From: Streptomyces sp. AM 2-1-1
Lineage (GTDB): Bacteria; Actinomycetota; Actinomycetes; Streptomycetales; Streptomycetaceae
Assembly: GCF_029167645.1 (NCBI RefSeq)
Contig: NZ_CP119147.1
Coordinates: forward strand, 248,001-312,000
Direction of reading: 5' to 3'
DNA length: 64,000 nt
A model generated the notes under the pieces. The model was not told where the DNA came from, searched no databases, and saw nothing but the letters and a program-made list of their open reading frames with translations. Made by a program: the position numbers and the translations under genes. Positions 52,847-60,826 of this stretch are shown piece after piece (the first letter of the stretch is position 1; the number at the start of each line of letters is the position of its first letter).

Positions 52847-54397
52847 TCAGGCAGGGCTCAGCTCGAACCAGTCGAAGGCCACGCTGCCCCGGGTGGCGTA
52901 CATGCCGATCACCCGGCCGGTGAAGCCTCCGGCCACCTCGGTGGTGAGGTAGCGGCCGTCGAGTTCGGCGAGGATCTCGAACCGCCCCGCGTCGCTCCCG
53001 TCGCTGCCGTCGCACTCGTAACCGAGCCGAAGGGCGTCAGGGGCGCCGACCCGCAGGCCCGCGCCGGCCTGTGGCCCGGCGCTGCGGGTGGTGACGGTGG
53101 GCGGCAGGAGACCGGTGGTGATCACGTCGACGCGCAACGTCAACGGGCCTACGGGCACGGTCCGTTCGGCGACGACGTGGCGCAGGGGGCCGATACGGGC
53201 GACGACCCGCACCGCGTCGCCCTCCCTCTCCACCTGGTAGTGGTGCGCCTCGTCGAGGCGTACGGCCAGGCCGCCGCGGCCTCCACCGGAGGCGTCGACC
53301 CGCGTGCGGGCGCCGCACTCCGGATCGCGCTGACGCCGTCCCACGAAGACGGCGCCCGGCCGGTCCAGGCTGTCCGCACGGGCGTTCAGCACGAGGTGTC
53401 CCGGCCGCACGGCGAGGTGGACGGCTTCGGGGTCCTGCCGTCGCAGCGTCACCCAGTGCGGAGTGAGCGCGGGCGCGTCGAAGTCGTCGCGGACCGGTTC
53501 GGCGGGCCAGGGGTGCGGGGCCAGCTCCGGCGCGCGTCCGCGTAGTTCCAGCGGTCCGGGCAGCGGCCAACCGTCCTCCCAGCGCACCGGCGTCAGGAAG
53601 GTCTCGCGCCCCATGCCGTGGAAGCCGGGGGTGTCGCCCCGGGGGCGGGTGCCGAGCAGCACCATCCACCAACTGCCGTCATGGGCCTGCACGACGTCGC
53701 CGTGACCGGTGTTCTGCACCGGGTGGTCCGTACTGCGGTGCGAGAGTACGGGATTGTCCGGGTGCGACTCGAACGGTCCGGGCAGCGATCGGGTCCTGGC
53801 CACCGAGAGGGCGTGCCCGCGCTCCGTACCGCCCTCGGAGAGCAGTAGGTACCACCACTCACCGATCCGGTAGAGGTGCGGCCCTTCGGGATACTGCAGA
53901 CCGGTTCCGGACCACATCTCCACCGGCTCACCGAGCAGTTCGCCCGTCGCCGGATCGATGCGCACGCCCTTGACGCCGTCGTGGGAGAACACGCACCAGC
54001 AGTCGCCCTCCTCGTCCCAGGCCAGGTCGGGGTCGATGCCGAGGATCGGGACCCGTACGGGGTCGGACCACGGGCCGGCGGGGTCCTCGGCGGTCACCAG
54101 GAGGGTGCCCGCACCCCGGACCACGGTGGTGATCATCCAGAACCGCCCGTCGTGATGCCTCAGCGTGGGCGCGTAGACCCCGGAGGAGGAGGCGACCGTG
54201 TCGGCGAGCTCCAACTGCGCGGGCCGGCCCAGTGCGTGCCCGATCAGCCGCCAGTGCACCAGGTCACGGCTGTGCCACAGCGGCACCCCGGGTACGTACT
54301 CGAAACTGGAGGTCGCCACGTAGTAGTCCTCTCCCACGCGGCAGATGCTCGGGTCCGGGCTGAAGCCCGGTATCACCGGATTGTCGAAGAACGCCAT
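52847..54397 (-). CDS. Intracellular GH43 beta-xylosidase / arabinofuranosidase
   Basis: A 516-residue five-bladed-propeller glycosidase. The three acidic residues are visible: Asp in PGFSPDPSICRVGEDYY, Asp in ILGIDPDLAWDEEGD, and the acid Glu in LQYPEGPHLYRIG. GMGRETFLTPVRWEDGWPLPG is typical of the beta-xylosidase branch. A C-terminal concanavalin-like beta-sandwich (about 325-516) follows, as in that branch. There is no signal peptide, so it cleaves imported xylo- or arabino-oligosaccharides. The ATG at 54397 sits six bases after GAGG. The arabinose operator sequence is not found upstream. Confidence 0.9.
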   Translation of the reverse strand: MAFFDNPVIPGFSPDPSICRVGEDYYVATSSFEYVPGVPLWHSRDLVHWRLIGHALGRPAQLELADTVASSSGVYAPTLRHHDGRFWMITTVVRGAGTLLVTAEDPAGPWSDPVRVPILGIDPDLAWDEEGDCWCVFSHDGVKGVRIDPATGELLGEPVEMWSGTGLQYPEGPHLYRIGEWWYLLLSEGGTERGHALSVARTRSLPGPFESHPDNPVLSHRSTDHPVQNTGHGDVVQAHDGSWWMVLLGTRPRGDTPGFHGMGRETFLTPVRWEDGWPLPGPLELRGRAPELAPHPWPAEPVRDDFDAPALTPHWVTLRRQDPEAVHLAVRPGHLVLNARADSLDRPGAVFVGRRQRDPECGARTRVDASGGGRGGLAVRLDEAHHYQVEREGDAVRVVARIGPLRHVVAERTVPVGPLTLRVDVITTGLLPPTVTTRSAGPQAGAGLRVGAPDALRLGYECDGSDGSDAGRFEILAELDGRYLTTEVAGGFTGRVIGMYATRGSVAFDWFELSPA

Positions 54398-54526
54398 GTC
54401 CATCCTCGGAGGTCGTGCGTGCGGAGGTCGCCCCCGCATGGTGCCCCAAGGCCCACGCCCCGCCCCACCCGGCCTCAGCCCGCAGCGCCCTCGCCCGCCC
54501 GGCGTCGACGTGGCGTGGACGGCGGT

Positions 54527-54558
54527 GTGCCCGTCGCGGCCGGGACCGCGACGGGCAC
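54527..54558 (-). terminator. Terminator of ricin-module pectate lyase
   Basis: A perfect 13-bp inverted repeat (54527-54539 with 54546-54558), 41 bases past the leftward stop. Confidence 0.85.
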
Positions 54559-54599
54559 GCTCTGCCGGAGACGGCCGCAGCCGTCGGTGGGGGGCGGGG

Positions 54600-56096
54600 T
54601 CAGCCGCCGATCGTGCTCTGCGGACCGGCGTACTCCTTCAGCAGGGCGGGCACGTCCTTAGCCGCGTCCAGGGTGTAGGCGTAGTAGCTGCCCGGGGTGA
54701 AGGTGGTGCCGCCCGTCACCTGCTTGCCGGTGCAGTTGACCAGGATGCTGCCCGACTGACTCAGGGATGCCGCCGAGGTGTCGATGTTGAAGGGGTTGGC
54801 GACGTTCTCGAAGTAACTGTTCTCGACGACGGTCTTCGAGGCGCCCCGGGACAGGTTTCCGTAGGAGGTGACGTTCTGGAGGTAGTTGTTGTAGAGGTGG
54901 GCGAGTGCCACGTTGTCGATGCTGGGATTGCGCTGGTTGGTGTCGTGGATCCAGTTGTGGTGGATGGTCATCCGGGCGGTGACGTGGTCGGTCCAGCCGA
55001 TGCCGACGGCCTTGTTCTCGGTGCCCAGGACGTTCCAGGAGAGGGTGAGGTAGCTGGTGTCCTTGCGGCTGTCGATGAGGCCGTCGTTCATCCGCTCGAT
55101 CCGGTTGTGGTCGATCCAGACGTGGTCGGCGGTGTCCATCTGGATTCCGTCGTAGTCGTAGACCTTGTCGTCCGGGTCGTCGTCCGTCATCTGCGCGTCG
55201 CGGATGGTGAGGTTGCGGATGATGACGTTGTGCACGCCGGTTCCCAGGAAGAAGCCGCCGTGCACGATCTCGCCCTTCGTGCCGACGCCGACGATCGTCT
55301 TGTCGGAGGTCACCGGGATCTCGTGGCCGTACGGGGCGACGGTGACGGCGGCGGCGACCTTGATGACGTACGGGCTGGTGGCGGTGGCGTACTTGACCAG
55401 GTCGGCGTAGGTGGTCACGGTGACGGTGCTGCCGGCCGCGCCACCGGTGGTGCCGCCACCGGTGGAGGCGAAGCCGTCCGCCTTGTCCGACCAGGAGCGT
55501 CCCGCCGCGGCGGGTTTGAAGGCCCACTGCTTGTTGCTGTTGGCGGTGCAGGTCTCCTGGATGATCCCGGCACCACTGGCCGTCGAGGCACCCTCGTCAC
55601 TGACACAGAGACCACTGTTGACGTTCACGATCTGGAACGTCCCCGACCCACTGGGCACCAGCGTCCACGCCTGGTTCGTCTGCCCCGCACAGCTGTACTG
55701 CTGCAACCGCGTCCCACTCACCGTCGAAAAACCCGGCACGTCCACACACTTACCGCTGTGCACGTTCACCAGCCGGTACGACCCCGACCCCGCCGACTCC
55801 AACCGGAACTCCTGCCACTCCGCACCAGCGGTGCACCCCCACTGCTGCAACAACGCCCCGTTCTCCTTCGACGCCGCCGGCACGTCGACACACTTACCGC
55901 TCTTCGTCACCACCAGCTGATACACCCCACCCACCGCCGGCAACGTCGCCGCGACAGCGGGCGACACCACCCCACCCACCACCACACCGCACACCACGAA
56001 CACGAACGCCGCGAGCAGCGCCCCCAGCCTGGAGGCGCCGCGAGGGCGTCGGTCTCCGCCCACCGGGCCGGGTCGTGCGCTGAGCTCTCTCCACAT
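54600..56096 (-). CDS. Secreted PL1 pectate lyase with ricin-type carbohydrate-binding module
   Basis: A 498-residue exported enzyme. AAGGAG precedes the ATG at 56096, and the signal peptide ends SPAVA. Residues about 52-180 form a ricin B / CBM13 beta-trefoil (three SGKCVDVP / SGLCVSDEG-type repeats with paired Cys). Then come a short Gly/Thr linker and a PL1 beta-helix: IVGVGTKGEIVHGGFFLGTG, YDYDGIQMDTADHVWIDHNR, NDGLIDSRKDTSYLTLSWN and HNWIHDTNQRNPSIDNVALA. In the last, the catalytic Arg is kept while the second Arg of RxPxxR is Asp. It is divergent from the sigma/PL9 fusion gene, which may control it. Confidence 0.92.
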   Translation of the reverse strand: MWRELSARPGPVGGDRRPRGASRLGALLAAFVFVVCGVVVGGVVSPAVAATLPAVGGVYQLVVTKSGKCVDVPAASKENGALLQQWGCTAGAEWQEFRLESAGSGSYRLVNVHSGKCVDVPGFSTVSGTRLQQYSCAGQTNQAWTLVPSGSGTFQIVNVNSGLCVSDEGASTASGAGIIQETCTANSNKQWAFKPAAAGRSWSDKADGFASTGGGTTGGAAGSTVTVTTYADLVKYATATSPYVIKVAAAVTVAPYGHEIPVTSDKTIVGVGTKGEIVHGGFFLGTGVHNVIIRNLTIRDAQMTDDDPDDKVYDYDGIQMDTADHVWIDHNRIERMNDGLIDSRKDTSYLTLSWNVLGTENKAVGIGWTDHVTARMTIHHNWIHDTNQRNPSIDNVALAHLYNNYLQNVTSYGNLSRGASKTVVENSYFENVANPFNIDTSAASLSQSGSILVNCTGKQVTGGTTFTPGSYYAYTLDAAKDVPALLKEYAGPQSTIGG

Positions 56097-56420
56097 GGGG
56101 CACTCCTTCGGGCGACTCGTACGGCAGCGGGCTCCGTCGCCCGCGTGCCGGCCGCGACTGGAGGAGCCGCAGCGCCCTGGTAGATGCGTGGGACGGGAGG
56201 GGATAACAGAAATCTCGAGGAAACTTTTCTGGAAAGAGCGGATCTCCTCGCGGGTGGTGGGGCGGGCGCTGGAAGAGACCCACAGCGGCGACCGGGCCGT
56301 CCGTACTCGGACGCGCGGCGCAGAGCACGAGACATCGCGCGCAACAGGCCTGCACCGCACCCTTGTTGGGTGGTCCGGAGCGCTGAGCGGCGGCCGTTGG
56401 CCGTCTCGTTGTGGATCTTT
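56097..56420. other. Divergent region between pectate lyase and sigma-fusion genes
   Basis: No gene. A locally AT-rich stretch at 56205-56240 (GAAACTTTTCTGGAAAGAGC) is the probable pectate lyase promoter zone. No clear sigma consensus could be assigned by eye. Confidence 0.5.
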
Positions 56421-56438
56421 ACAGCGCATCGACGCTGT
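56421..56438. repeat. Inverted repeat upstream of sigma-fusion gene
   Basis: ACAGCG-CATCGA-CGCTGT, perfect 6-bp arms, about 60 bp before the sigma-fusion start. A possible operator for its own promoter or a small hairpin. Confidence 0.45.
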
Positions 56439-56496
56439 GCCACGATGCGGACCCCTGGGAAGATCGATCGGATGAATGACCGGCGAGGCGGAGACC

Positions 56497-58614
56497 ATGG
56501 CAGAGCGCCGAACCGACACCGAGGAGGAGGTCGCCTCTCTGGTGACTGCCGCGCGGGACGGTGACCGGCAGGCGATGGAGCGGCTGGTCGAGCTCCACCT
56601 GCCGCTGGTCTACGGCGTCGTCGGCCGTGCTCTGAACGGGCACGCGGACGTCGACGACCTCGTCCAGGAGACGATGCTGCGGATCGTCCGCGGGTTGCCG
56701 AAACTGCGCGAGGCCGACCGGTTCCGCTCGTGGGTGGTCGCCATCGCGTACCGCGAGGTACAGCAGTACCTACGGCGCACCGCGCGGAGCCGGGCCTCCC
56801 GTGGGGACGTCGAGAACGTGGCCGATCCGCTGCCCGACTTCGCCGAACGCACCGTGGCCGAACTCGCCCTGACGGGCCAGCGACGTCATCTCGCCCGGGC
56901 GACCCGCTGGCTGGAGCCGGCCGACCGGCAGGTGCTCGCCCTCTACTGGGAGGAGGCGTCGGGCCGCCTCACCCGCTCGGAGGTCGCCGCCGCCCTGGGC
57001 CTCGACCGCCGGCACACGGCGGTGCGCGTCCAGCGGATGCGGGACCGGCTGGAAGCGGCGCGCACCCTCGTCCACGCGCTGGCGGCCACCCCGCGCTGTC
57101 CCGGGCTCGTCGCCGAGGCGCGGGAGTGGGACGGGACGAGCAGCCCGCTGTGGCGCAAGCGCCTCACCCGTCATGTGCGGGAGTGCGCCCGGTGCCAGGC
57201 TCACCGCAGCGGTCTGGTCGCGCCGGAGAACCTGCTGCCCGGCATCGGTCTGGTGGCTGTCCCCGGCGTCCTGCTGGTCTGGCTCCGGGAGACCGCCGCG
57301 TCCGCCGCCCCTTCGTTGCCGGCGAGGCTCCACGACGCGCTCGCACCGGCCACCGCCACGACGAAGGCCGCGGCCCTCGCGGCGGCGGCCGCCGTCACCG
57401 CGGGGACTCTGGGTCTCCTGCTCTGGCAGTCGCCCGACTCTCCTCCGTCGGGCGCTCCGGCGCCCGGCGCCACGGCGCCCGCGCCCGCCGGGTCCTCCGC
57501 GGCCCCGTCGGCCGGCAACGACGCCACCGCGACGAGCCTGTACGTCGCGCCGGACGGATCGGACGAGGGCGACGGAACCCTCGCACACCCGTTCGCCACG
57601 CTCGGACCGGCGGTCGCCCGGGTGCGTCCGGGCGGGACGATTCTGCTCAGGGGCGGTACCTACCACCCCACGGAGGCGGTGGAGATCACCACGGCGGGCA
57701 CCGCACGGCACCGCATCACCCTCGCCAACTACCCGGGCGAGCACCCGGTGGTGGACGCGTCCGGCATCCCCCGCACCCTCTGGGCGATCACCCAGACGGC
57801 CGGGTTCTGGACCGTGCGGGGGTTGGAGATCCGCGGCTCCGCCAGTCACGCGTACGTCTGCCGGGGCTGTGCCCACACCGTCTTCCAGGGCCTCTCCTTC
57901 CACGACAACGCCGGGTCCGGCCTGACCCTGCGCGACGGCGGTACCGAGGCCAACTCCGTGCTGGACAGCGACTTCTTCGCCAACCACGGCGATCACGGCC
58001 GCGGCGGGATCGGTCTCGCGATCAAGTTCGGTTCCGGCGCGGGCAACGTCGTGCGGGGCTGCCGGACGTACGACAACGCCAACGAGGGTCTGGACCTCGG
58101 CGGGTTCACCACTCCGGTGACCGTGGAGAGCAACTGGTCCTTCGGCAACGGGGTGAACCGGTGGCAGGACACCGACTGGCAGGGAAAGGGCAACGGGTTC
58201 ACCCTGGGCGGCGGCAACACCCGGGCCGTCGTCCCCCATGTCGTACGGAACAACGCCGCGTGGGACAACACCGGTCTGGGCTTCACCGACGAGGGGAACC
58301 CCGGCCGGATCTCCCTGGTGCGCAACACGGCGTACCGCAACGGCGTGGACGGCTTCCACCTCACCACCGCGACCGCCGTGACGCGGGCCAACGCGGCGGT
58401 CGCGAACGGGCGGGACGCGGTGCTGGGCGACGGCGTCCGGTCCGCCGAGAACAGCTGGGACGGACAGGACCCTGGCACCGGGCTCTTCGCCTCGACCGAT
58501 CCGGCTGCGGTCCGGGGCCCCCGGTCCGCGGACGGCGCGCTCCCCCGTACGGCCTTCCTCGCCCCGCGTGTCCGCGGCGGGGCGGCACCGGGAGCGACCA
58601 TGACGGTCTCCTGA
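56497..58614 (+). CDS. Transmembrane ECF-like sigma factor fused to zinc anti-sigma motif and PL9-like pectate lyase domain
   Basis: A 705-residue single polypeptide. Residues about 13-100 are sigma region 2 (LVELHLPLVYGVVGRAL, DVDDLVQETMLRIVRGL, FRSWVVAIAYREVQQYLRR). About 125-195 is region 4 (LEPADRQVLALYWEE...SEVAAALGLDRRHTAVRVQR). HVRECARC (His226, Cys230, Cys233) is the HxxxCxxC zinc motif of anti-sigma factors. Hydrophobic stretches follow at 247-263 and 291-310, then a Pro/Ala linker and a right-handed beta-helix (345-705) like PL9 lyases, with GLAIKFGSGAGNVVRGC (candidate catalytic Lys510) and NANEGLDLGG. The start at 56497 follows GAGGCGGAG; an ATG at 56476 is possible. It is divergent from a pectate lyase gene, so a pectin-sensing role is inferred. 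Confidence 0.85.
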   Translation: MAERRTDTEEEVASLVTAARDGDRQAMERLVELHLPLVYGVVGRALNGHADVDDLVQETMLRIVRGLPKLREADRFRSWVVAIAYREVQQYLRRTARSRASRGDVENVADPLPDFAERTVAELALTGQRRHLARATRWLEPADRQVLALYWEEASGRLTRSEVAAALGLDRRHTAVRVQRMRDRLEAARTLVHALAATPRCPGLVAEAREWDGTSSPLWRKRLTRHVRECARCQAHRSGLVAPENLLPGIGLVAVPGVLLVWLRETAASAAPSLPARLHDALAPATATTKAAALAAAAAVTAGTLGLLLWQSPDSPPSGAPAPGATAPAPAGSSAAPSAGNDATATSLYVAPDGSDEGDGTLAHPFATLGPAVARVRPGGTILLRGGTYHPTEAVEITTAGTARHRITLANYPGEHPVVDASGIPRTLWAITQTAGFWTVRGLEIRGSASHAYVCRGCAHTVFQGLSFHDNAGSGLTLRDGGTEANSVLDSDFFANHGDHGRGGIGLAIKFGSGAGNVVRGCRTYDNANEGLDLGGFTTPVTVESNWSFGNGVNRWQDTDWQGKGNGFTLGGGNTRAVVPHVVRNNAAWDNTGLGFTDEGNPGRISLVRNTAYRNGVDGFHLTTATAVTRANAAVANGRDAVLGDGVRSAENSWDGQDPGTGLFASTDPAAVRGPRSADGALPRTAFLAPRVRGGAAPGATMTVS

Positions 58615-58760
58615 CCCCGTTCGCCGCCGACAGGGTCCGCTGATCCGGTCCGCCGCTGATCCGGTCCACCGCCGATCCCCCGGTGCCGCGTGCCGAAGCC
58701 GTTCCGGGCCCCCGGGTCCTACGCCCCCCGGCGTCTCCGGGTCCCCGTGCGACGGCCGTG

Positions 58761-59771
58761 TCAGCGGGCCGTGTCGTGCCCCTCCCGCTCGCGTGCGACG
58801 GCCTCCGCGTCGAGGCGCTCGCGCTGGGGCAGCACCGTGTAGCGGGGGTCTTCGGCGGAGGCGATGCCCGCGGCGAAGACGCCGAAGCGGGTGCAGGCGG
58901 AGCCGGCCAGCAGGGCGCATCCGCCGAGGGCCGCCAAGGGCCGTGCGGCGCGTCCGGGGCGCGCGGAGACCAGTGCGCCGACCGCGCCCGCGACGGTGAG
59001 GATCCGGGCGGTACGGAGCAGCGTTCCGGCTCGGCCCCCGCGCCAGGTCTCCGCGACGAGGCCCAGCCGGCGTTCGGCCGCGGCACTCGCGGCCAGGTCT
59101 CCTGCGGCGGCGAGGACGGCCGCACAGCGGGCCGGACCGGTCTCCCGCACCGGGCCGAGGACGAGGGCCATGCCGGACGCGGCGGCCGTGGCGGAGGCCG
59201 CGAAGAGGTACGGCAGTTCCCGGTGTGCGTCGTGCCAGGCCGGTACGGCGGTGTCGGCGGCGAGGACGGCGGTGTACGTGGCGACGGCGGATCCGGTGAG
59301 CGCGGCGGCGGCCGTGGCGGCGGCTCCGGTGCGCGGGAACCTGCCGGAGGCCGCGGTGACGGCGGCGAGGCCGGCGGCGGGGCCGTAGAGGCCGAGCAGC
59401 CAGGAACCGACGCTCATCGGGGAGGTCGGCTTGAACACCCGCAGCATGTGCGTGAACCGCTCGGGGCGGCCCAGGTCGTGGACGAGGGCGGCGACCGAGA
59501 GGCCGATGGCTCCGGTCGACGAGAGCTTGAGGGCGGTCGCGGTGGTGGTGCGGCCGGTGAGGTGGGCGCCGGCGGCGAGGGCGGACCCGGCTCCGGCGAG
59601 TCCGCCGAGGAAGAAGTACCCGGCGATGTCACGTGCCGACCAGGAGGGTGCCTTGATCACGGGACGGCCGTAGTAGGAGCGGAACTCGGCGCGGGGCACC
59701 ATGAGTTCCTCGCCGCGGCGCTTTCGGCCCCTTCCGCGGTGCGGTCCCTGCGTGTCGGTGGAGGCGTTCAT
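58761..59771 (-). CDS. NrfD/DmsC-like membrane anchor of formate dehydrogenase
   Basis: A 336-residue integral membrane protein with about eight helices, of the NrfD/polysulfide-reductase C type that passes electrons to quinone. Segments such as PSWSARDIAGYFFLGGLAGAG, VHDLGRPERFTHMLRVFKPT and SPMSVGSWLLGLYGPAAGLA are characteristic. The ATG at 59771 overlaps the stop of the FeS subunit gene (ATGA). It is last in the alpha-beta-gamma operon. The terminal region 58615-58760 carries two copies of CCGCTGATCCGGTCC but no gene. Confidence 0.88.
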   Translation of the reverse strand: MNASTDTQGPHRGRGRKRRGEELMVPRAEFRSYYGRPVIKAPSWSARDIAGYFFLGGLAGAGSALAAGAHLTGRTTTATALKLSSTGAIGLSVAALVHDLGRPERFTHMLRVFKPTSPMSVGSWLLGLYGPAAGLAAVTAASGRFPRTGAAATAAAALTGSAVATYTAVLAADTAVPAWHDAHRELPYLFAASATAAASGMALVLGPVRETGPARCAAVLAAAGDLAASAAAERRLGLVAETWRGGRAGTLLRTARILTVAGAVGALVSARPGRAARPLAALGGCALLAGSACTRFGVFAAGIASAEDPRYTVLPQRERLDAEAVAREREGHDTAR

Positions 59772-60826
59772 CGGGGTCCTTTCCCGAAGAGTCCGGGCAG
59801 GCGGCAGAGGAGCGCGGGCAGCGCGTGGGCGGCGCCAGCGGTGGCGAGCAGGGTGCACGCGGCGACGCCCGCGTGCATCCACATGGCGGGCAGGTCACGG
59901 GTGGTGACGACGGGAGCCGGGGGCAGTCCGTAGACCTCGGGGTCGTCCAGGAGGAGGAAGAAGGCACCGTCACCGCCCACCCCGTCGTCGGGTTCGTGGC
60001 CGTAGAGGCGCGCTTCGGGGACGCCGGTGGCGTGGAGCTGTTCCACGCGCAGGGCGGCGCGCTCGCGCAGCTCGTCCAGCGGGCCGAACTGGATGGACTC
60101 CGTCGGGCACGCCTTCGCGCAGGCGGGCTCCTGCCCGGCGCCCAGCCGGTCGTAGCAGAGGGTGCACTTGAAGGCGCGGCCGTCCTCGGGGCGTTGCTCG
60201 ATCACGCCGTAGGGGCAGGCGGGGACGCAGTAGCCGCAGCCGTTGCAGATGTCCTGCTGGACGACGACGGTGCCGAACTCGGTACGGAAGAGGGAACCGG
60301 TGGGGCAGACGTCGAGGCAGGCCGCGTGGGTGCAGTGCTTGCAGACGTCCGACGACATGAGCCAGCGGGTGCTCTCCTGCACGGCGGGGGCCGCTTCCCC
60401 CGGGGCCGAGAGCGGCAGCAGGGGACGGCCGTCGGGTTCGGGAGGTCCCGTGCGGGCGGGCTTCGGCTGTTCGACGAAGGCGACGTGGCGCCAGGTCGAG
60501 GCGCCGAGGCCCTGGGTGTTGTCGTACGACATGCCGGTGAGGGTGAGGCCGTCCTCGGGGACCGCGTTCCACTCCTTGCAGGCCACCTCGCAGGCCTTGC
60601 AGCCGATGCAGACGGAGGTGTCGGTGAAGAAACCGACCCGGTCCGGGGCGTCCTGGTACCCGGCGTCGGCGGCCGGGTCGGCCTCCGGGCCGGAGAGGAG
60701 CCGGCGAAGGAAGGACCGGTTCTCCTTCCCGGCGGGTGCTGCGGAGGTTGCGGACGACGGCGCGGAGATCCCGGCGGGGCCCGTGGTGGTGTCGGCGGGT
60801 GCTGCGGACGTCTCGTCGGCGGTCAT
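59768..60826 (-). CDS. Formate dehydrogenase iron-sulfur (beta) subunit
   Basis: A 352-residue electron-transfer subunit with four [4Fe-4S] clusters: CIGCKACEVACKEWN, CKHCTHAACLDVCPTG, CNGCGYCVPACPYG and CTLCYDR...CAKACPT. An Ala/Pro-rich N-terminal extension of about 40 residues and a C-terminal hydrophobic helix (AGVAACTLLATAGAAHALPAL) frame the core. It links the molybdopterin subunit to the NrfD-like anchor. Its start overlaps the alpha-subunit stop (ATGA) and its stop overlaps the next gene. Confidence 0.95.
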   Translation of the reverse strand: MTADETSAAPADTTTGPAGISAPSSATSAAPAGKENRSFLRRLLSGPEADPAADAGYQDAPDRVGFFTDTSVCIGCKACEVACKEWNAVPEDGLTLTGMSYDNTQGLGASTWRHVAFVEQPKPARTGPPEPDGRPLLPLSAPGEAAPAVQESTRWLMSSDVCKHCTHAACLDVCPTGSLFRTEFGTVVVQQDICNGCGYCVPACPYGVIEQRPEDGRAFKCTLCYDRLGAGQEPACAKACPTESIQFGPLDELRERAALRVEQLHATGVPEARLYGHEPDDGVGGDGAFFLLLDDPEVYGLPPAPVVTTRDLPAMWMHAGVAACTLLATAGAAHALPALLCRLPGLFGKGPR

